This document shows positions 1 through 7,596 of a stretch of 26,189 nt of DNA, in pieces. Each line of letters starts with the position of its first letter. Positions within the stretch are counted from its first letter, which is position 1. Under the pieces are notes generated by a model that saw only the letters and a program-made list of their open reading frames with translations, was not told the origin of the DNA and ran no database searches. Both the position numbers and the translations under genes were made by a program. Source of the DNA: Lachnospiraceae bacterium (GTDB lineage: Bacteria; Bacillota_A; Clostridia; Lachnospirales; Lachnospiraceae); the NCBI GenBank assembly GCA_017553965.1, contig JAFZJK010000056.1, forward strand, positions 1 through 26,189. Direction: 5' to 3'.

Positions 1-225
1 AGACTTCAGGAGCATGACATCATTAACCATAAGATATATGGTGAGGGTGAAGTCTATGACAACTCAGATGTTAAGCTGATGGAAGTTAGATTCGGTAACG
101 ACGTTAGATTCCTTAACAAGGATTCGATAGTACAGAAGCGTTTGATCGAGATCATCGATGATGAGGATCAGGCTACTGCAAGACGCAGGAACAGAAGAAA
201 TCGCAACAAAAGAAATGATTATTGA
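1..225 (+). CDS. 3' end of an unrecognised gene (partial)
   Basis: Frame 1 is open from the window edge to TGA at 223-225 and gives about 74 residues. The segment contains HKIYGEGEVYDN followed by MEVRFGNDVRFLNKDSIV, which loosely recalls the small beta-barrel (KOW/Tudor-like) module at the C-terminus of UvrD/PcrA-type helicases. The likeness is too weak to name the protein. The last 15 or so residues are a basic Arg/Asn/Lys tail (RRRNRRNRNKRND), as in nucleic-acid-binding tails. The start and most of the gene lie outside the window. Direction and stop are well supported by codon pattern; function is unknown. Confidence 0.6.
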   Translation, partial: RLQEHDIINHKIYGEGEVYDNSDVKLMEVRFGNDVRFLNKDSIVQKRLIEIIDDEDQATARRRNRRNRNKRNDY

Positions 226-235
226 TTGAGCTAAA

Positions 236-270
236 GGGGCTGTCGCTGGTTGAGCGGCGGCCCCTATCTT
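236..270 (+). terminator. Possible terminator of the upstream partial gene
   Basis: Ten bases after the stop codon, GGGGCTGTCGCT (236-247) can pair along its whole length with AGCGGCGGCCCC (253-264), with two G-U pairs and a 5-nt loop. The tract that follows (TATCTTAATAT) is U-rich but interrupted, so termination may be weak. The same left arm can instead pair with 418-444 (see the structured element), so the two folds exclude each other. Confidence 0.4.
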
Positions 271-444
271 AATATCGCATAGGATATACTTACGGGCTCT
301 GTCCGGGCAGCATCCCGGACGAGATTGCCACCAAAGGCAATTCGTCCTGGGAACTACCCGTCACGAGCCCTTGTTTATACTCTGTAAGCGATATTAAGAT
401 ATCGCCACGCCCGAGCCGCCGCCGCTTATAAACGTGCGACAGCC
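238..444. other. Long imperfect inverted-repeat element, possible structured RNA or miniature mobile element
   Basis: This gene-free stretch folds on itself almost end to end. Nested complementary arms are: 238-246 with 436-444 (9 bp perfect), 253-261 with 418-426 (9 bp), 266-278 with 388-400 (13 bp perfect), 290-293 with 384-387, 294-299 with 365-370 (GGGCTC/GAGCCC), and an inner arm 314-329 with 336-350 closed by a short A-rich loop. Internal loops of 11 and 13 nt lie at 279-289 and 371-383. Several arms have competing local partners: 236-247 with 253-264, 388-394 with 399-405 (GCGATAT/ATATCGC), and 301-307 with 314-320. No open reading frame of note is present. The strand of transcription, if any, is unknown. 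I do not recognise it as 6S RNA, RNase P, tmRNA, SRP RNA or a known riboswitch. Confidence 0.6.
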
Positions 445-477
445 ATCAACTCATATAAATTGTGTGAGGGAAAAAAG

Positions 478-515
478 AAAAGGGCTCGATAGGATAGTTC
501 CTAAACGAGCCTTTA
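478..515 (-). terminator. Rho-independent terminator of argH
   Basis: Reading leftward, AAAGGCTCG and CGAGCCCTTTT enclose an inner AGGA...TCCT mini-stem, followed by TCTTTTTTCCC. It lies within about 10 bases of the argH stop codon on the minus strand. Confidence 0.75.
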
Positions 516-522
516 TGGTTAA

Positions 523-1899
523 TTAAAGAGAGTTGAGTACGTCTTCGCAGTGCTGTATCATTCTTTCCATAGCACTGGGACCGGGGGCACCGATGGTGTT
601 ACGCTTCTCGACGCAGGTCTTGAGTGAGATTGCTTCGTAGATGTCCTGCTCGAATGCGGGAGAGAACTGCTTGAATTCGTCGAGTGTAAGATCATCAAGA
701 GCACATTTCTTATCAATGCAGTAAAGAACGAGTCTGCCGATGATACCGTGTGCATCACGGAAAGGTATTCCGTGTACTACGAGATAATCTGCTGCATCGG
801 TGGCATTTGTAAAGCCGTTCTTTGCACTCTGAGCCATTATTTCTTTGTTAAAGGTAAGAGTGGATAACATGCCTTCAAATAATGTGATGGAATCGGATAC
901 AGTATCGAGTGCATCAAAGAATGCTTCTTTATCTTCCTGTAAGTCTTTGTTATATGCCAGGGGCAGTCCTTTAAGTGCTGTAAGAAGTGTTGTCAGGCTT
1001 CCGTATACACGGCCGGTCTTGCCACGTACCAGCTCAGCTATATCAGGATTCTTTTTCTGAGGCATTATGCTGCTGCCGGTAGAATAAGCGTCATCTATTT
1101 CTATAAAGCGATATTCATTGGAGTTCCATATGATGATCTCTTCACTGAAACGTGAAAGATGCATCATGATAAGTGAGAAGCATGAGAGAAGCTCAATAAG
1201 ATAATCCCTGTCGGATACACCGTCCATGGAGTTCTCTGTGGGTCCGTAAAAGTCAAGTGCATGTGCCGTCATCTCACGGTCCAAAGGATATGTAGTGCCT
1301 GCTAATGCACCGGAACCTAAAGGAGAGTAGTTCATTCTTTCTCTGGCGTCCTTTAAACGGCTGCGGTCTCTGCTGAACATCTCAAAGTATGCTCCAAGGT
1401 GATGAGCTAATGTAACAGGCTGGGCTTTCTGTAAATGTGTGAAGCCGGGCATATAGGTGTCTGTGTTTTCCTTCATGATGGAGAGGATGGTGGTAAGGAG
1501 CTTCTTAAGCTTTTTACCTATCTCAACGGCTGCACTTCTTGAGTACATACGCATATCAAGAGCTACCTGATCGTTACGGCTGCGTCCTGTATGAAGCTTT
1601 TTGCCGGCATCCCCTATACGTTCTGTAAGTACTGCCTCTACAAAGCTGTGGATATCTTCGGCGGTCATATCAATCTCGAGCTTACCGGACTCTATATCAC
1701 TGTATATTTCGGTAAGGGTTTTATGTATAAGTTCTGCTTCTTCTGCAGAAATGATGCCACGGTTACCAAGCATTAATGCGTGTGCCATGCTGCCCTTTAT
1801 ATCCTCACGCCAGAAACGGCTGTCAAAGGATATGGAAGAGTTGTATTTAGCAACCAGTTCATTAGTTTCGCCGGTAAAACGGCCTCCCCAGAGTTTCAT
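523..1899 (-). CDS. argH: Argininosuccinate lyase
   Basis: Cleaves argininosuccinate to arginine and fumarate, the last step of arginine biosynthesis; a cytoplasmic homotetramer in the aspartase/fumarase superfamily. The 458-aa length is normal. The start MKLWGGRFTG, the TGRSRNDQV block (about 104-112), THLQKAQP (about 154-161) and the superfamily signature GSSIMPQKKNP (275-285, on the mobile catalytic loop) are all intact. A GGAGG ribosome binding site precedes the ATG at 1899. The gene is monocistronic here: argG, its usual partner, is not in the window; the terminator at 478-515 follows it and a promoter at 1955-1983 precedes it. No convincing ArgR operator was seen in the leader. Confidence 0.97.
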   Translation of the reverse strand: MKLWGGRFTGETNELVAKYNSSISFDSRFWREDIKGSMAHALMLGNRGIISAEEAELIHKTLTEIYSDIESGKLEIDMTAEDIHSFVEAVLTERIGDAGKKLHTGRSRNDQVALDMRMYSRSAAVEIGKKLKKLLTTILSIMKENTDTYMPGFTHLQKAQPVTLAHHLGAYFEMFSRDRSRLKDARERMNYSPLGSGALAGTTYPLDREMTAHALDFYGPTENSMDGVSDRDYLIELLSCFSLIMMHLSRFSEEIIIWNSNEYRFIEIDDAYSTGSSIMPQKKNPDIAELVRGKTGRVYGSLTTLLTALKGLPLAYNKDLQEDKEAFFDALDTVSDSITLFEGMLSTLTFNKEIMAQSAKNGFTNATDAADYLVVHGIPFRDAHGIIGRLVLYCIDKKCALDDLTLDEFKQFSPAFEQDIYEAISLKTCVEKRNTIGAPGPSAMERMIQHCEDVLNSL

Positions 1900-1954
1900 C
1901 TATATGTCCTCCTGATCAAAGGTATTGTATTATTCTTGACATTTTTACCATATC

Positions 1955-1983
1955 ATAATACTTATAAATCAATGTATAGTCAA
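1955..1983 (-). promoter_or_regulatory. Sigma-A-type promoter for argH
   Basis: On the minus strand TTGACT (1978-1983) is followed by a 17-bp spacer and TATTAT (1955-1960), predicting transcription from about 1948 and a leader of roughly 50 nt before the argH ATG. It lies back to back with the zapA promoter. Confidence 0.65.
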
Positions 1984-2021
1984 TAGTTTTCTTTATTTAA
2001 TAAAGATATTTTCAAGAAAAG

Positions 2022-2050
2022 TTGACAAATGGTGATAAAAATCATATTAT
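2022..2050 (+). promoter_or_regulatory. Sigma-A-type promoter for zapA
   Basis: A perfect TTGACA (2022-2027) is separated by 17 bp from TATTAT (2045-2050), placing the start of transcription near 2057, about 34 nt before the zapA ATG. Confidence 0.8.
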
Positions 2051-2090
2051 ATTATTTAGATGTTGAAAATTTGACCGGAGGCTTTTGAGC

Positions 2091-2519
2091 ATGGGAAGAA
2101 AAAACGACACTGAGGTTATAATCAAGAATAAAAGATATAGACTTTCAGGCTTTGAGAATGAAGAGTATCTGCAAAGGATAGCAGGCTTTTTGAACAATAA
2201 GTTTGCCGAGATCAAGAAGCAGGATATATATAAGAATCTCGACAGCGAAATGAGAGCCATTTTCCTTGAGATTAACCTTGTGGATGAGTACTTCAAGATG
2301 AAAAATAAATATGAGGAATCTGAAGCAGACAGTGAGTCCAAGAGTAACGAAATATACTCTATGAAGCATGAGATCATGAGTCTTCAGTCTAAGCTTGAGA
2401 TAGCTCAGAATGAGATAGAGAAGCAGAAAGCTTTGAATATCGAGGAGCAGAAGAAGAATATCAAGCTTGAGACAGAGCTTTCATCAGAAAGAAAGAACAG
2501 GAAAGCTTCAGATAATTGA
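2091..2519 (+). CDS. zapA: ZapA-family cell division protein
   Basis: ZapA proteins bundle FtsZ protofilaments at the Z-ring. The N-terminal half (about 1-75) has the ZapA pattern: a short beta strand segment (TEVIIKNKRYRLSG), an EEYLQRIAGFLNNK helix and an alpha helix running through EMRAIFLEINLVDEYFKMK. It continues as a Glu/Lys/Gln-rich coiled coil to the C-terminus, longer than the roughly 85-100 aa of minimal ZapA. GGAGG at 2077-2081 sits 9 nt before ATG 2091 and only 3 nt before an in-frame TTG at 2085, so the ATG is chosen, giving 142 aa. In many Firmicutes zapA precedes a U32-family gene, as here, which supports the call. A strong terminator follows. Confidence 0.85.
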   Translation: MGRKNDTEVIIKNKRYRLSGFENEEYLQRIAGFLNNKFAEIKKQDIYKNLDSEMRAIFLEINLVDEYFKMKNKYEESEADSESKSNEIYSMKHEIMSLQSKLEIAQNEIEKQKALNIEEQKKNIKLETELSSERKNRKASDN

Positions 2520-2526
2520 GAGTTTT

Positions 2527-2568
2527 AATAGCGAATCAATGGGATGTGTTGGTTCGCTATTATTTTTT
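2527..2568 (+). terminator. Rho-independent terminator after zapA
   Basis: AATAGCGAATCAAT (2527-2540) pairs with GTTGGTTCGCTATT (2549-2562) over 14 positions with two G-U pairs, followed by ATTTTTT. Confidence 0.85.
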
Positions 2569-2581
2569 CGATAAATATAAT

Positions 2582-2611
2582 TTGTAGGGATTAAAAAATA
2601 TCCAGTAATAA
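2582..2611 (+). promoter_or_regulatory. Possible promoter for the U32-family gene
   Basis: TTGTAG (2582-2587), an 18-bp spacer and TAATAA (2606-2611) lie between the zapA terminator and the next gene. The match is moderate, but a promoter is needed here because a strong terminator separates the two genes. Confidence 0.35.
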
Positions 2612-2662
2612 ATTACACATACCGTTTCTATGGTAATAAGTTCAATATTATGGTGAAAGAGT

Positions 2663-5140
2663 ATGAATGATAAAAACATAAGGAAAAAGCCTGAGCTTCT
2701 GGCACCTGCCGGATCTTTTGATAATATGAAGGCTGTGATATCTGCCGGAGCCGATGCGGTATATATGGGAGGTAAAAGTTTTGGTGCCAGAGCATATGCC
2801 GATAATCCGGATACGGACGGAGTGATCGAAGCTATAAGGTTTTGTCATATACGTAATAAAAAGCTGTATCTAACGGTAAATACACTTCTTAAAGAAGATG
2901 AGTTAAATTCACAGTTATATGACTATATTAAGCCTTTTTATGAGGCCGGTCTTGATGCTGTGATAGTACAGGATCTTGGTGTTATGGATTATATCAGCAA
3001 GCATTTCCCTGGACTTGATATCCATCTTAGTACTCAGTGCTCACTTACCATGGCAGAAGGTGTAAAAGGCCTTACTTCCATGCTTAAGACCCCTTCTGCA
3101 GTTACCAGGCTGGTGCCTGCAAGGGAATTAAGCCTTGAAGAACTTAAAACTATGCGACGTGACACCGATCTGGAGATGGAAGTATTTATACACGGAGCTT
3201 TATGCTATTGTTACTCCGGGCAGTGCCTGCTCAGCAGCCTGGCAGGAGGTCGCAGCGGCAACAGGGGAAGGTGTGCTCAGCCTTGCAGAAGGCTGTACAA
3301 GGTTAAAATAGGTGAGCAGGAGAGTAAAGGCTATTTCCTTTCACCAAAGGATATGTGTACCATAGAGCATATACCTGAACTAATTGAGGCCGGTATCGAT
3401 TCGTTTAAGATTGAAGGCAGAATGAAGTCAGGCGAGTACGGAGCCGGTGTTGTGGCAGCGTACAGAAAAGCCATAGACAGATATTATGATAGTAAAACTG
3501 AATATAGTGTAGATCCCGGTGAAAGATCAATTCTATCAGAAATTTATAACCGCGGAGGTTTTAACACCGGATATCTTTTTTCACATAATGGGAAAGATAT
3601 GATGAGTACGGAGAGACCGGGACATTATGGTGTAAAGGTTGGCGAAGTATCCCGTACTTCATCAAGAAAAGCCTTTATTAAGGTGTTTAAAACTATAAAT
3701 CCGGGAGATGTGCTTGAGATACGTAGCAGCCAAGCTGATGCGAAGCCTGTATATGAGTTTACATCAGGGGCTAAATACATGGAAGGTGCGGTATTTGATG
3801 TTCTTACCATGAAGGACCGCTTGGCAGCCGGAGGTATGGGTGTATATAGGACCAGAAACCAAAGTTTGCTTGATGCCATATCGGATAGTTACATCAAAAC
3901 TACTTTGAGACAGCCGGTAGATATAGATCTTGTATGCAAAAATGGTGAGGCACTTAAGCTTACCTTGTCAACGCAGAATGATAAGGCTGAAGATCATAAG
4001 GTCAACGTGTCAATTACGGGGAATGTCGTTGAAGTAGCTAGGAATGCCGCAAGTACTTTAGATGCATTAAAAGCTCAGGTCAGTAAACTTGGGAATACCG
4101 ATTACGTGGCTCGGAATGTAACGGTAAGAGTGGATAATAACATATTTGTACAGGTTGGAGAGCTTAACAGATTAAGACGTGAGGCCGTGGAGGCATTAAA
4201 CAAAAAGCTGTGCGCGTTATATGAAAGAAGCTTAAAACTTGATGAGAATTCAGGAAGTAGCTGTGAGTCGGATAATACTTCTGGATTAAATGAGAAAGAA
4301 AGTATTATAGCTGAGTATCAGGATGCTTTAGATCATTCGGTAACCTACTCGGCCTATATAAAAACATTTAAACAGCTTAAAAACCTTATAAATGCTGACA
4401 CTTCCGGTATCATAAATGATATCTATATCGACATAGATGAAGAAAAAGCCGGTGAGATAATTGAGTTTTGTAATGAAAGTAGTAAAAAGCTCTATTTTGT
4501 ATTGCCCAGGATCATCAGAGCAGGGTATTATAAAAAGGTATTTGATTTTTGCAAGGAATATAAGGATAAATGCAGCTTTATAGCATCCAATTACGAAGCG
4601 GTAAATATCTTGAAAGAGGTAGGGGCAGACTACAGAACGGATTATAATATCTATTCCATGAACTCTACGGCTGCAAACGCTATAGGGACATTACATACCA
4701 TACCCTTTGAACTTAATGAAAAAGAGCTTGGAGAGCTGGTAGACCGTGATGGTTCCGGTGAAATGGTAATATACGGGTTGCTGCCTGCTATGGTTTCGGC
4801 ACAGTGTGTAGGTAAGACCGTTACCGGTGAGTGTAAATACCGCGGTCCTATGAAAATGACTGACGAAAAGGGGTACACATTTACTGCTCATCAGGAATGT
4901 AAGCATTGTTATAACGTAATATACAATTCTGCAGTGTTAAATCTAATGCACCGTTATGACAATCTGGTACGTTCCGGATGCAGACGTTTTGGACTCAGAT
5001 TTACATTTGAGAGTGAAAGCGAGATAAAGCTGGTTGTAAAATGTTTGGATAGCTTAATAAATGGCGAAAAATACATATTCCCGGATGAGATCATGGGGCT
5101 TAAGCTTACAAACGGCCATTATATGCGCGGAGTTGAATAA
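2663..5140 (+). CDS. U32-family protein with DUF3656 (RlhA/TrhP-like RNA hydroxylation family)
   Basis: Annotated by tradition as a collagenase-like peptidase of MEROPS family U32; characterised E. coli relatives (RlhA, TrhP) are instead needed for hydroxylating 23S rRNA C2501 or tRNA uridine 34, with prephenate as a cofactor source and a likely Fe-S cluster. The 825-aa protein opens with PELLAPAGSFDNMKAVISAG and a TIM-barrel-like region. The Cys-rich core HGALCYCYSGQC...RGRCAQPC carries C181, C183, C188, C204 and C208, followed by the family motif FKIEGRMKS. A long middle part matches DUF3656 in layout, and a C-terminal section has further cysteines (GECKYRGP, HQECKHCYN). The length fits the long, DUF3656-bearing type rather than short YegQ. 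The ribosome binding site is poor (GAAAGAG). Exact RNA substrate cannot be decided from sequence. Confidence 0.85.
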   Translation: MNDKNIRKKPELLAPAGSFDNMKAVISAGADAVYMGGKSFGARAYADNPDTDGVIEAIRFCHIRNKKLYLTVNTLLKEDELNSQLYDYIKPFYEAGLDAVIVQDLGVMDYISKHFPGLDIHLSTQCSLTMAEGVKGLTSMLKTPSAVTRLVPARELSLEELKTMRRDTDLEMEVFIHGALCYCYSGQCLLSSLAGGRSGNRGRCAQPCRRLYKVKIGEQESKGYFLSPKDMCTIEHIPELIEAGIDSFKIEGRMKSGEYGAGVVAAYRKAIDRYYDSKTEYSVDPGERSILSEIYNRGGFNTGYLFSHNGKDMMSTERPGHYGVKVGEVSRTSSRKAFIKVFKTINPGDVLEIRSSQADAKPVYEFTSGAKYMEGAVFDVLTMKDRLAAGGMGVYRTRNQSLLDAISDSYIKTTLRQPVDIDLVCKNGEALKLTLSTQNDKAEDHKVNVSITGNVVEVARNAASTLDALKAQVSKLGNTDYVARNVTVRVDNNIFVQVGELNRLRREAVEALNKKLCALYERSLKLDENSGSSCESDNTSGLNEKESIIAEYQDALDHSVTYSAYIKTFKQLKNLINADTSGIINDIYIDIDEEKAGEIIEFCNESSKKLYFVLPRIIRAGYYKKVFDFCKEYKDKCSFIASNYEAVNILKEVGADYRTDYNIYSMNSTAANAIGTLHTIPFELNEKELGELVDRDGSGEMVIYGLLPAMVSAQCVGKTVTGECKYRGPMKMTDEKGYTFTAHQECKHCYNVIYNSAVLNLMHRYDNLVRSGCRRFGLRFTFESESEIKLVVKCLDSLINGEKYIFPDEIMGLKLTNGHYMRGVE

Positions 5141-5203
5141 AATAATTATTAAATATACGGAAATATAAGCATAATGTTACGTAAATATTAATTAATAAAT
5201 GGC

Positions 5204-5232
5204 TTGCACTTATTAAAAAATAGGTTTATAAT
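5204..5232 (+). promoter_or_regulatory. Sigma-A-type promoter for the Nudix gene
   Basis: TTGCAC (5204-5209), a 17-bp spacer and a perfect TATAAT (5227-5232), followed about 36 nt later by the AGGAGG of the Nudix gene. Confidence 0.75.
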
Positions 5233-5280
5233 ACTATTCAGTATAAGATTTATAACACACCTATAGCAGGAGGCAGGCAG

Positions 5281-5733
5281 ATGGTCGAAGCTACAAGCTG
5301 TGGCGGTGTTGTTATTTTCAGAGGGAAGATACTTCTGCTTTATAAGAATTATAAGAACAAGTATGAAGGTTGGGTTCTTCCCAAGGGAACGGTAGAACAG
5401 GGTGAAGAGCATAACGAGACTGCGCTCAGAGAAGTAAAGGAAGAAACGGGGGTTTCTGCCCAGATCATCAAATATGTGGGCAAAAGCCAATATTCTTTTA
5501 ATACTCCTCAAAATGTTGTATCCAAAGACGTTCACTGGTTTCTTATGATGTCTGACAGCTATTACAGCAAGCCACAGAGAGAAGAGTACTTTTGTGACTC
5601 GGGTTATTACAAGTACCATGAAGCGTATCATCTTCTAAAGTTTGCAAACGAAAAACAGATTTTAGAGCAGGCGTATAATGAGTATCTTGACTTAAAGAGG
5701 AGTAACCTTTGGGGAAGTAAGAAGTACTACTAA
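5281..5733 (+). CDS. Nudix hydrolase
   Basis: Nudix enzymes hydrolyse nucleoside diphosphates linked to another moiety (for example Ap4A, oxidised dNTPs or NDP-sugars) with Mg2+ held by the Nudix-box glutamates. The full box GX5EX7REUXEEXGU is present as G(TVEQG)E(EHNETAL)REVKEETGV, residues about 38-60, preceded by GWVLPKG. The protein is 150 aa, a typical single-domain length. The opening CGGVVIFRGKILLLYKNYKNKYEGW resembles the Ap4A-hydrolase-like (MutT/AP6A) branch, but the substrate cannot be fixed. AGGAGG at 5268-5273 lies 7 nt before the ATG. The gene has its own promoter and terminator. Confidence 0.9.
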   Translation: MVEATSCGGVVIFRGKILLLYKNYKNKYEGWVLPKGTVEQGEEHNETALREVKEETGVSAQIIKYVGKSQYSFNTPQNVVSKDVHWFLMMSDSYYSKPQREEYFCDSGYYKYHEAYHLLKFANEKQILEQAYNEYLDLKRSNLWGSKKYY

Positions 5734-5739
5734 AATCGG

Positions 5740-5774
5740 GCTGTCACACATTTTTGTGTGGCAGCTATTTTCTT
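5740..5774 (+). terminator. Rho-independent terminator after the Nudix gene
   Basis: GCTGTCACACA (5740-5750) pairs with TGTGTGGCAGC (5754-5764) with one G-U pair, a short T loop and a TATTTTCTT tail. Confidence 0.8.
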
Positions 5775-5820
5775 GTGTAGCGTAGTATCCGTCGGAAAAA
5801 CTTCGGGAGTTTTGTATTTT

Positions 5821-6381
5821 ATGGAAGAAAGTACCAATACGATAGATAACAGTCAAAAGAAAAGTCTTAAAGAAAAGCTTATGAACCGTGAGGTAATAAC
5901 CTATATAATAGCCGGTGTGCTTACCACGGTTGTTAACCTCATAGCAAAGTTTATCTTTAAAAACCTTATGGGTATAGAAGAAAACCTGACTACGGCGCTT
6001 GCCTGGGTGGTGGCTGTTGCTTTTGCTTATGTTATAAATAATTACTGGGTATTCCTTAAGGGAAACGAAGGTGCTGGAAAAGAGACCGTCAAGATCATTA
6101 AATTTACGATAGCCCGTATCGGTACATACATCATAGAGGCGGGCGGCATATATCTGCTGATCACCAGACAGCATATAGACGGTATACTCGGTATCATACC
6201 TTCTCTGCTTGATAAGATCAATTCAATGTCAAATGCAGATAATATAAAATTCTGGATAGTACAGCTTCCGCTTCAGTTTCTGGTGATCGTGCTGAACTAT
6301 GTATTCAGTAAGCTGTTCGTATTTGTAACTAAAAAAGATAATGCCGGGAAGAGTGAAGATGGAGAGCAGAGTAATTCTTAA
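5821..6381 (+). CDS. GtrA-family membrane protein
   Basis: GtrA-like proteins (PF04138) are small four-helix membrane proteins implicated in moving polyprenyl-linked sugars for cell-envelope glycosylation. After a charged N-terminus, the first helix (VITYIIAGVLTTVVNLIAKF, about 22-42) has the usual GtrA look, followed by a second helix ending in AYVINNYWVF, a third in the middle region and a last one (about 151-175). An in-frame GTG at 5758 lies inside the preceding terminator and has no ribosome binding site; ATG 5821, with GGGAG at 5805-5809, is preferred and gives 186 aa. The stop overlaps the start of the next gene by 23 nt, so the two are translated as a unit. A 25-residue insert between helices 3 and 4 makes it longer than minimal family members. 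Confidence 0.8.
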   Translation: MEESTNTIDNSQKKSLKEKLMNREVITYIIAGVLTTVVNLIAKFIFKNLMGIEENLTTALAWVVAVAFAYVINNYWVFLKGNEGAGKETVKIIKFTIARIGTYIIEAGGIYLLITRQHIDGILGIIPSLLDKINSMSNADNIKFWIVQLPLQFLVIVLNYVFSKLFVFVTKKDNAGKSEDGEQSNS

Positions 6382-7567
6382 AAAAGGCGAAGGCAGGCTT
6401 TTGAAAAAAGGTGGCCTTTGGATATATGACAATGAGATAGCCGAGCAGGACCTTAAAGGCGAGAACGGCTCGATCGTTGATGTGCTTGATTTTGACGGAT
6501 ACTTTTTAGGTAACGGCTTTATCAATACCAATTCAAAGATACGTATAAGGATGCTTACCAGGCGTACCAGGATAGGTGAGGATATCTCTCTGGATGACCT
6601 GATTTCTGAGAGAGTAAGAACAGCCTGGGAATACAGAAAGACAGTATGTGATACTTCAAGCTGCAGGCTGATATTCGGTGAGGCTGACTTTTTACCGGGC
6701 ATTGTAATAGATAAGTTTGAGGATGTGCTGGTGGTTGAATCACTTGCACTCGGTATAGACAGGTTAAAAGACAAAATACTGGGCGGGGTTAAGAAAATAC
6801 TCGCCGATGACGATATAAAGATAAGAGGTATATTCGAGAGGAGTGACTCCAAGGTAAGATTGGAGGAAGGCCTCGAGCGATATAAGGGTTTTATTGGAGA
6901 AGAGTTCGATACAAAGGTTCTGATCAATGAAAACGGTGTAAAGTATTATGTGGACGTTTGCGATGGTCAGAAAACGGGCTTTTTCCTTGATCAGAAATAT
7001 AACAGAAGAGCTGTTTCCGGTATCTGTAAGGGTAAGGAAGTGCTTGACTGCTTTACCCATACGGGTTCTTTTGCGCTAAATGCGGCAAAAGGCGGTGCAT
7101 CGCATGTTACAGCGGTGGACATATCGGATCTGGGTATCAGCCAAGCACGCGAAAATGCAGAACTTAACGGCTTTTCATCAAGAATGGATTTTGTAACCAG
7201 GGATGTGTTTGAATATCTGCCGGAGCTTGCAGCAGAAGGAAAGAAGTTTGACGTGATCATACTTGATCCGCCGGCTTTTACAAAATCCAGGGATTCTGTT
7301 AAAAACGCCTCTAAGGGATATAAGGAGATAAACCTTAGAGCTATGAAATTGTTAAAAGACGGAGGATATCTTGCTACCTGCTCATGTTCTCATTTTATGA
7401 CACAGGAGCTGTTTTTTGAGGCGGTGAGATCGGCTGCAAAGGATGCACACAAACGCATCCGTCAGGTGGAATACAGGACACAGGGCCCTGACCATCCGGT
7501 ACTTTGGAATTCGGATACTTCTTTTTATCTGAAATTCTATATCCTTCAGGTCTGCGACGAAAAGTGA
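6359..7567 (+). CDS. Class I SAM-dependent rRNA methyltransferase, RlmI-like
   Basis: RlmI makes m5C1962 in 23S rRNA. The N-terminal PUA-like domain (about 1-75, RVILKKGEGRLLKKGGLWIYDNEI) is followed by the linker DGQKTGFFLDQKYNR, then the Rossmann SAM site VLDCFTHTGSFALNAAKGG. Next come the acidic strand ending in AVDIS, the substrate motif ILDPPAFTKS and the Cys motif TCSCSHFM that carries the catalytic cysteine in this family. Length is about 402 aa, normal for the family. ATG 6359 is chosen because the protein then opens directly into the PUA domain; an upstream in-frame ATG at 6341 would add six residues and cannot be excluded. It overlaps the GtrA gene and is followed 29 nt later by the GGDEF-EAL gene. 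Whether its target is C1962 is an inference. Confidence 0.88.
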   Translation: MESRVILKKGEGRLLKKGGLWIYDNEIAEQDLKGENGSIVDVLDFDGYFLGNGFINTNSKIRIRMLTRRTRIGEDISLDDLISERVRTAWEYRKTVCDTSSCRLIFGEADFLPGIVIDKFEDVLVVESLALGIDRLKDKILGGVKKILADDDIKIRGIFERSDSKVRLEEGLERYKGFIGEEFDTKVLINENGVKYYVDVCDGQKTGFFLDQKYNRRAVSGICKGKEVLDCFTHTGSFALNAAKGGASHVTAVDISDLGISQARENAELNGFSSRMDFVTRDVFEYLPELAAEGKKFDVIILDPPAFTKSRDSVKNASKGYKEINLRAMKLLKDGGYLATCSCSHFMTQELFFEAVRSAAKDAHKRIRQVEYRTQGPDHPVLWNSDTSFYLKFYILQVCDEK

Positions 7568-7596
7568 TACATTAAGATTATCCAGGGAGGGACATT

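Noticed and set aside
238..444. Integron attC site or IS end
   Set aside because: No core-site motifs, no transposase, and no target-site duplication at the edges.
1900..2000. ArgR operator in the argH leader
   Set aside because: Only loose AT-rich resemblance to an ARG box; no clear paired half-sites.
2085..2090. TTG start for zapA
   Set aside because: Only 3 nt from the GGAGG; the ATG at 2091 has correct spacing.
5758..5820. GTG start extending the GtrA protein upstream
   Set aside because: It lies inside the stem of the Nudix terminator and has no ribosome binding site.
6229..6927. Minus-strand open frame of 232 codons
   Set aside because: Antisense to the GtrA and RlmI-like genes; Ser/Pro/Leu-rich shadow composition and no ribosome binding site.
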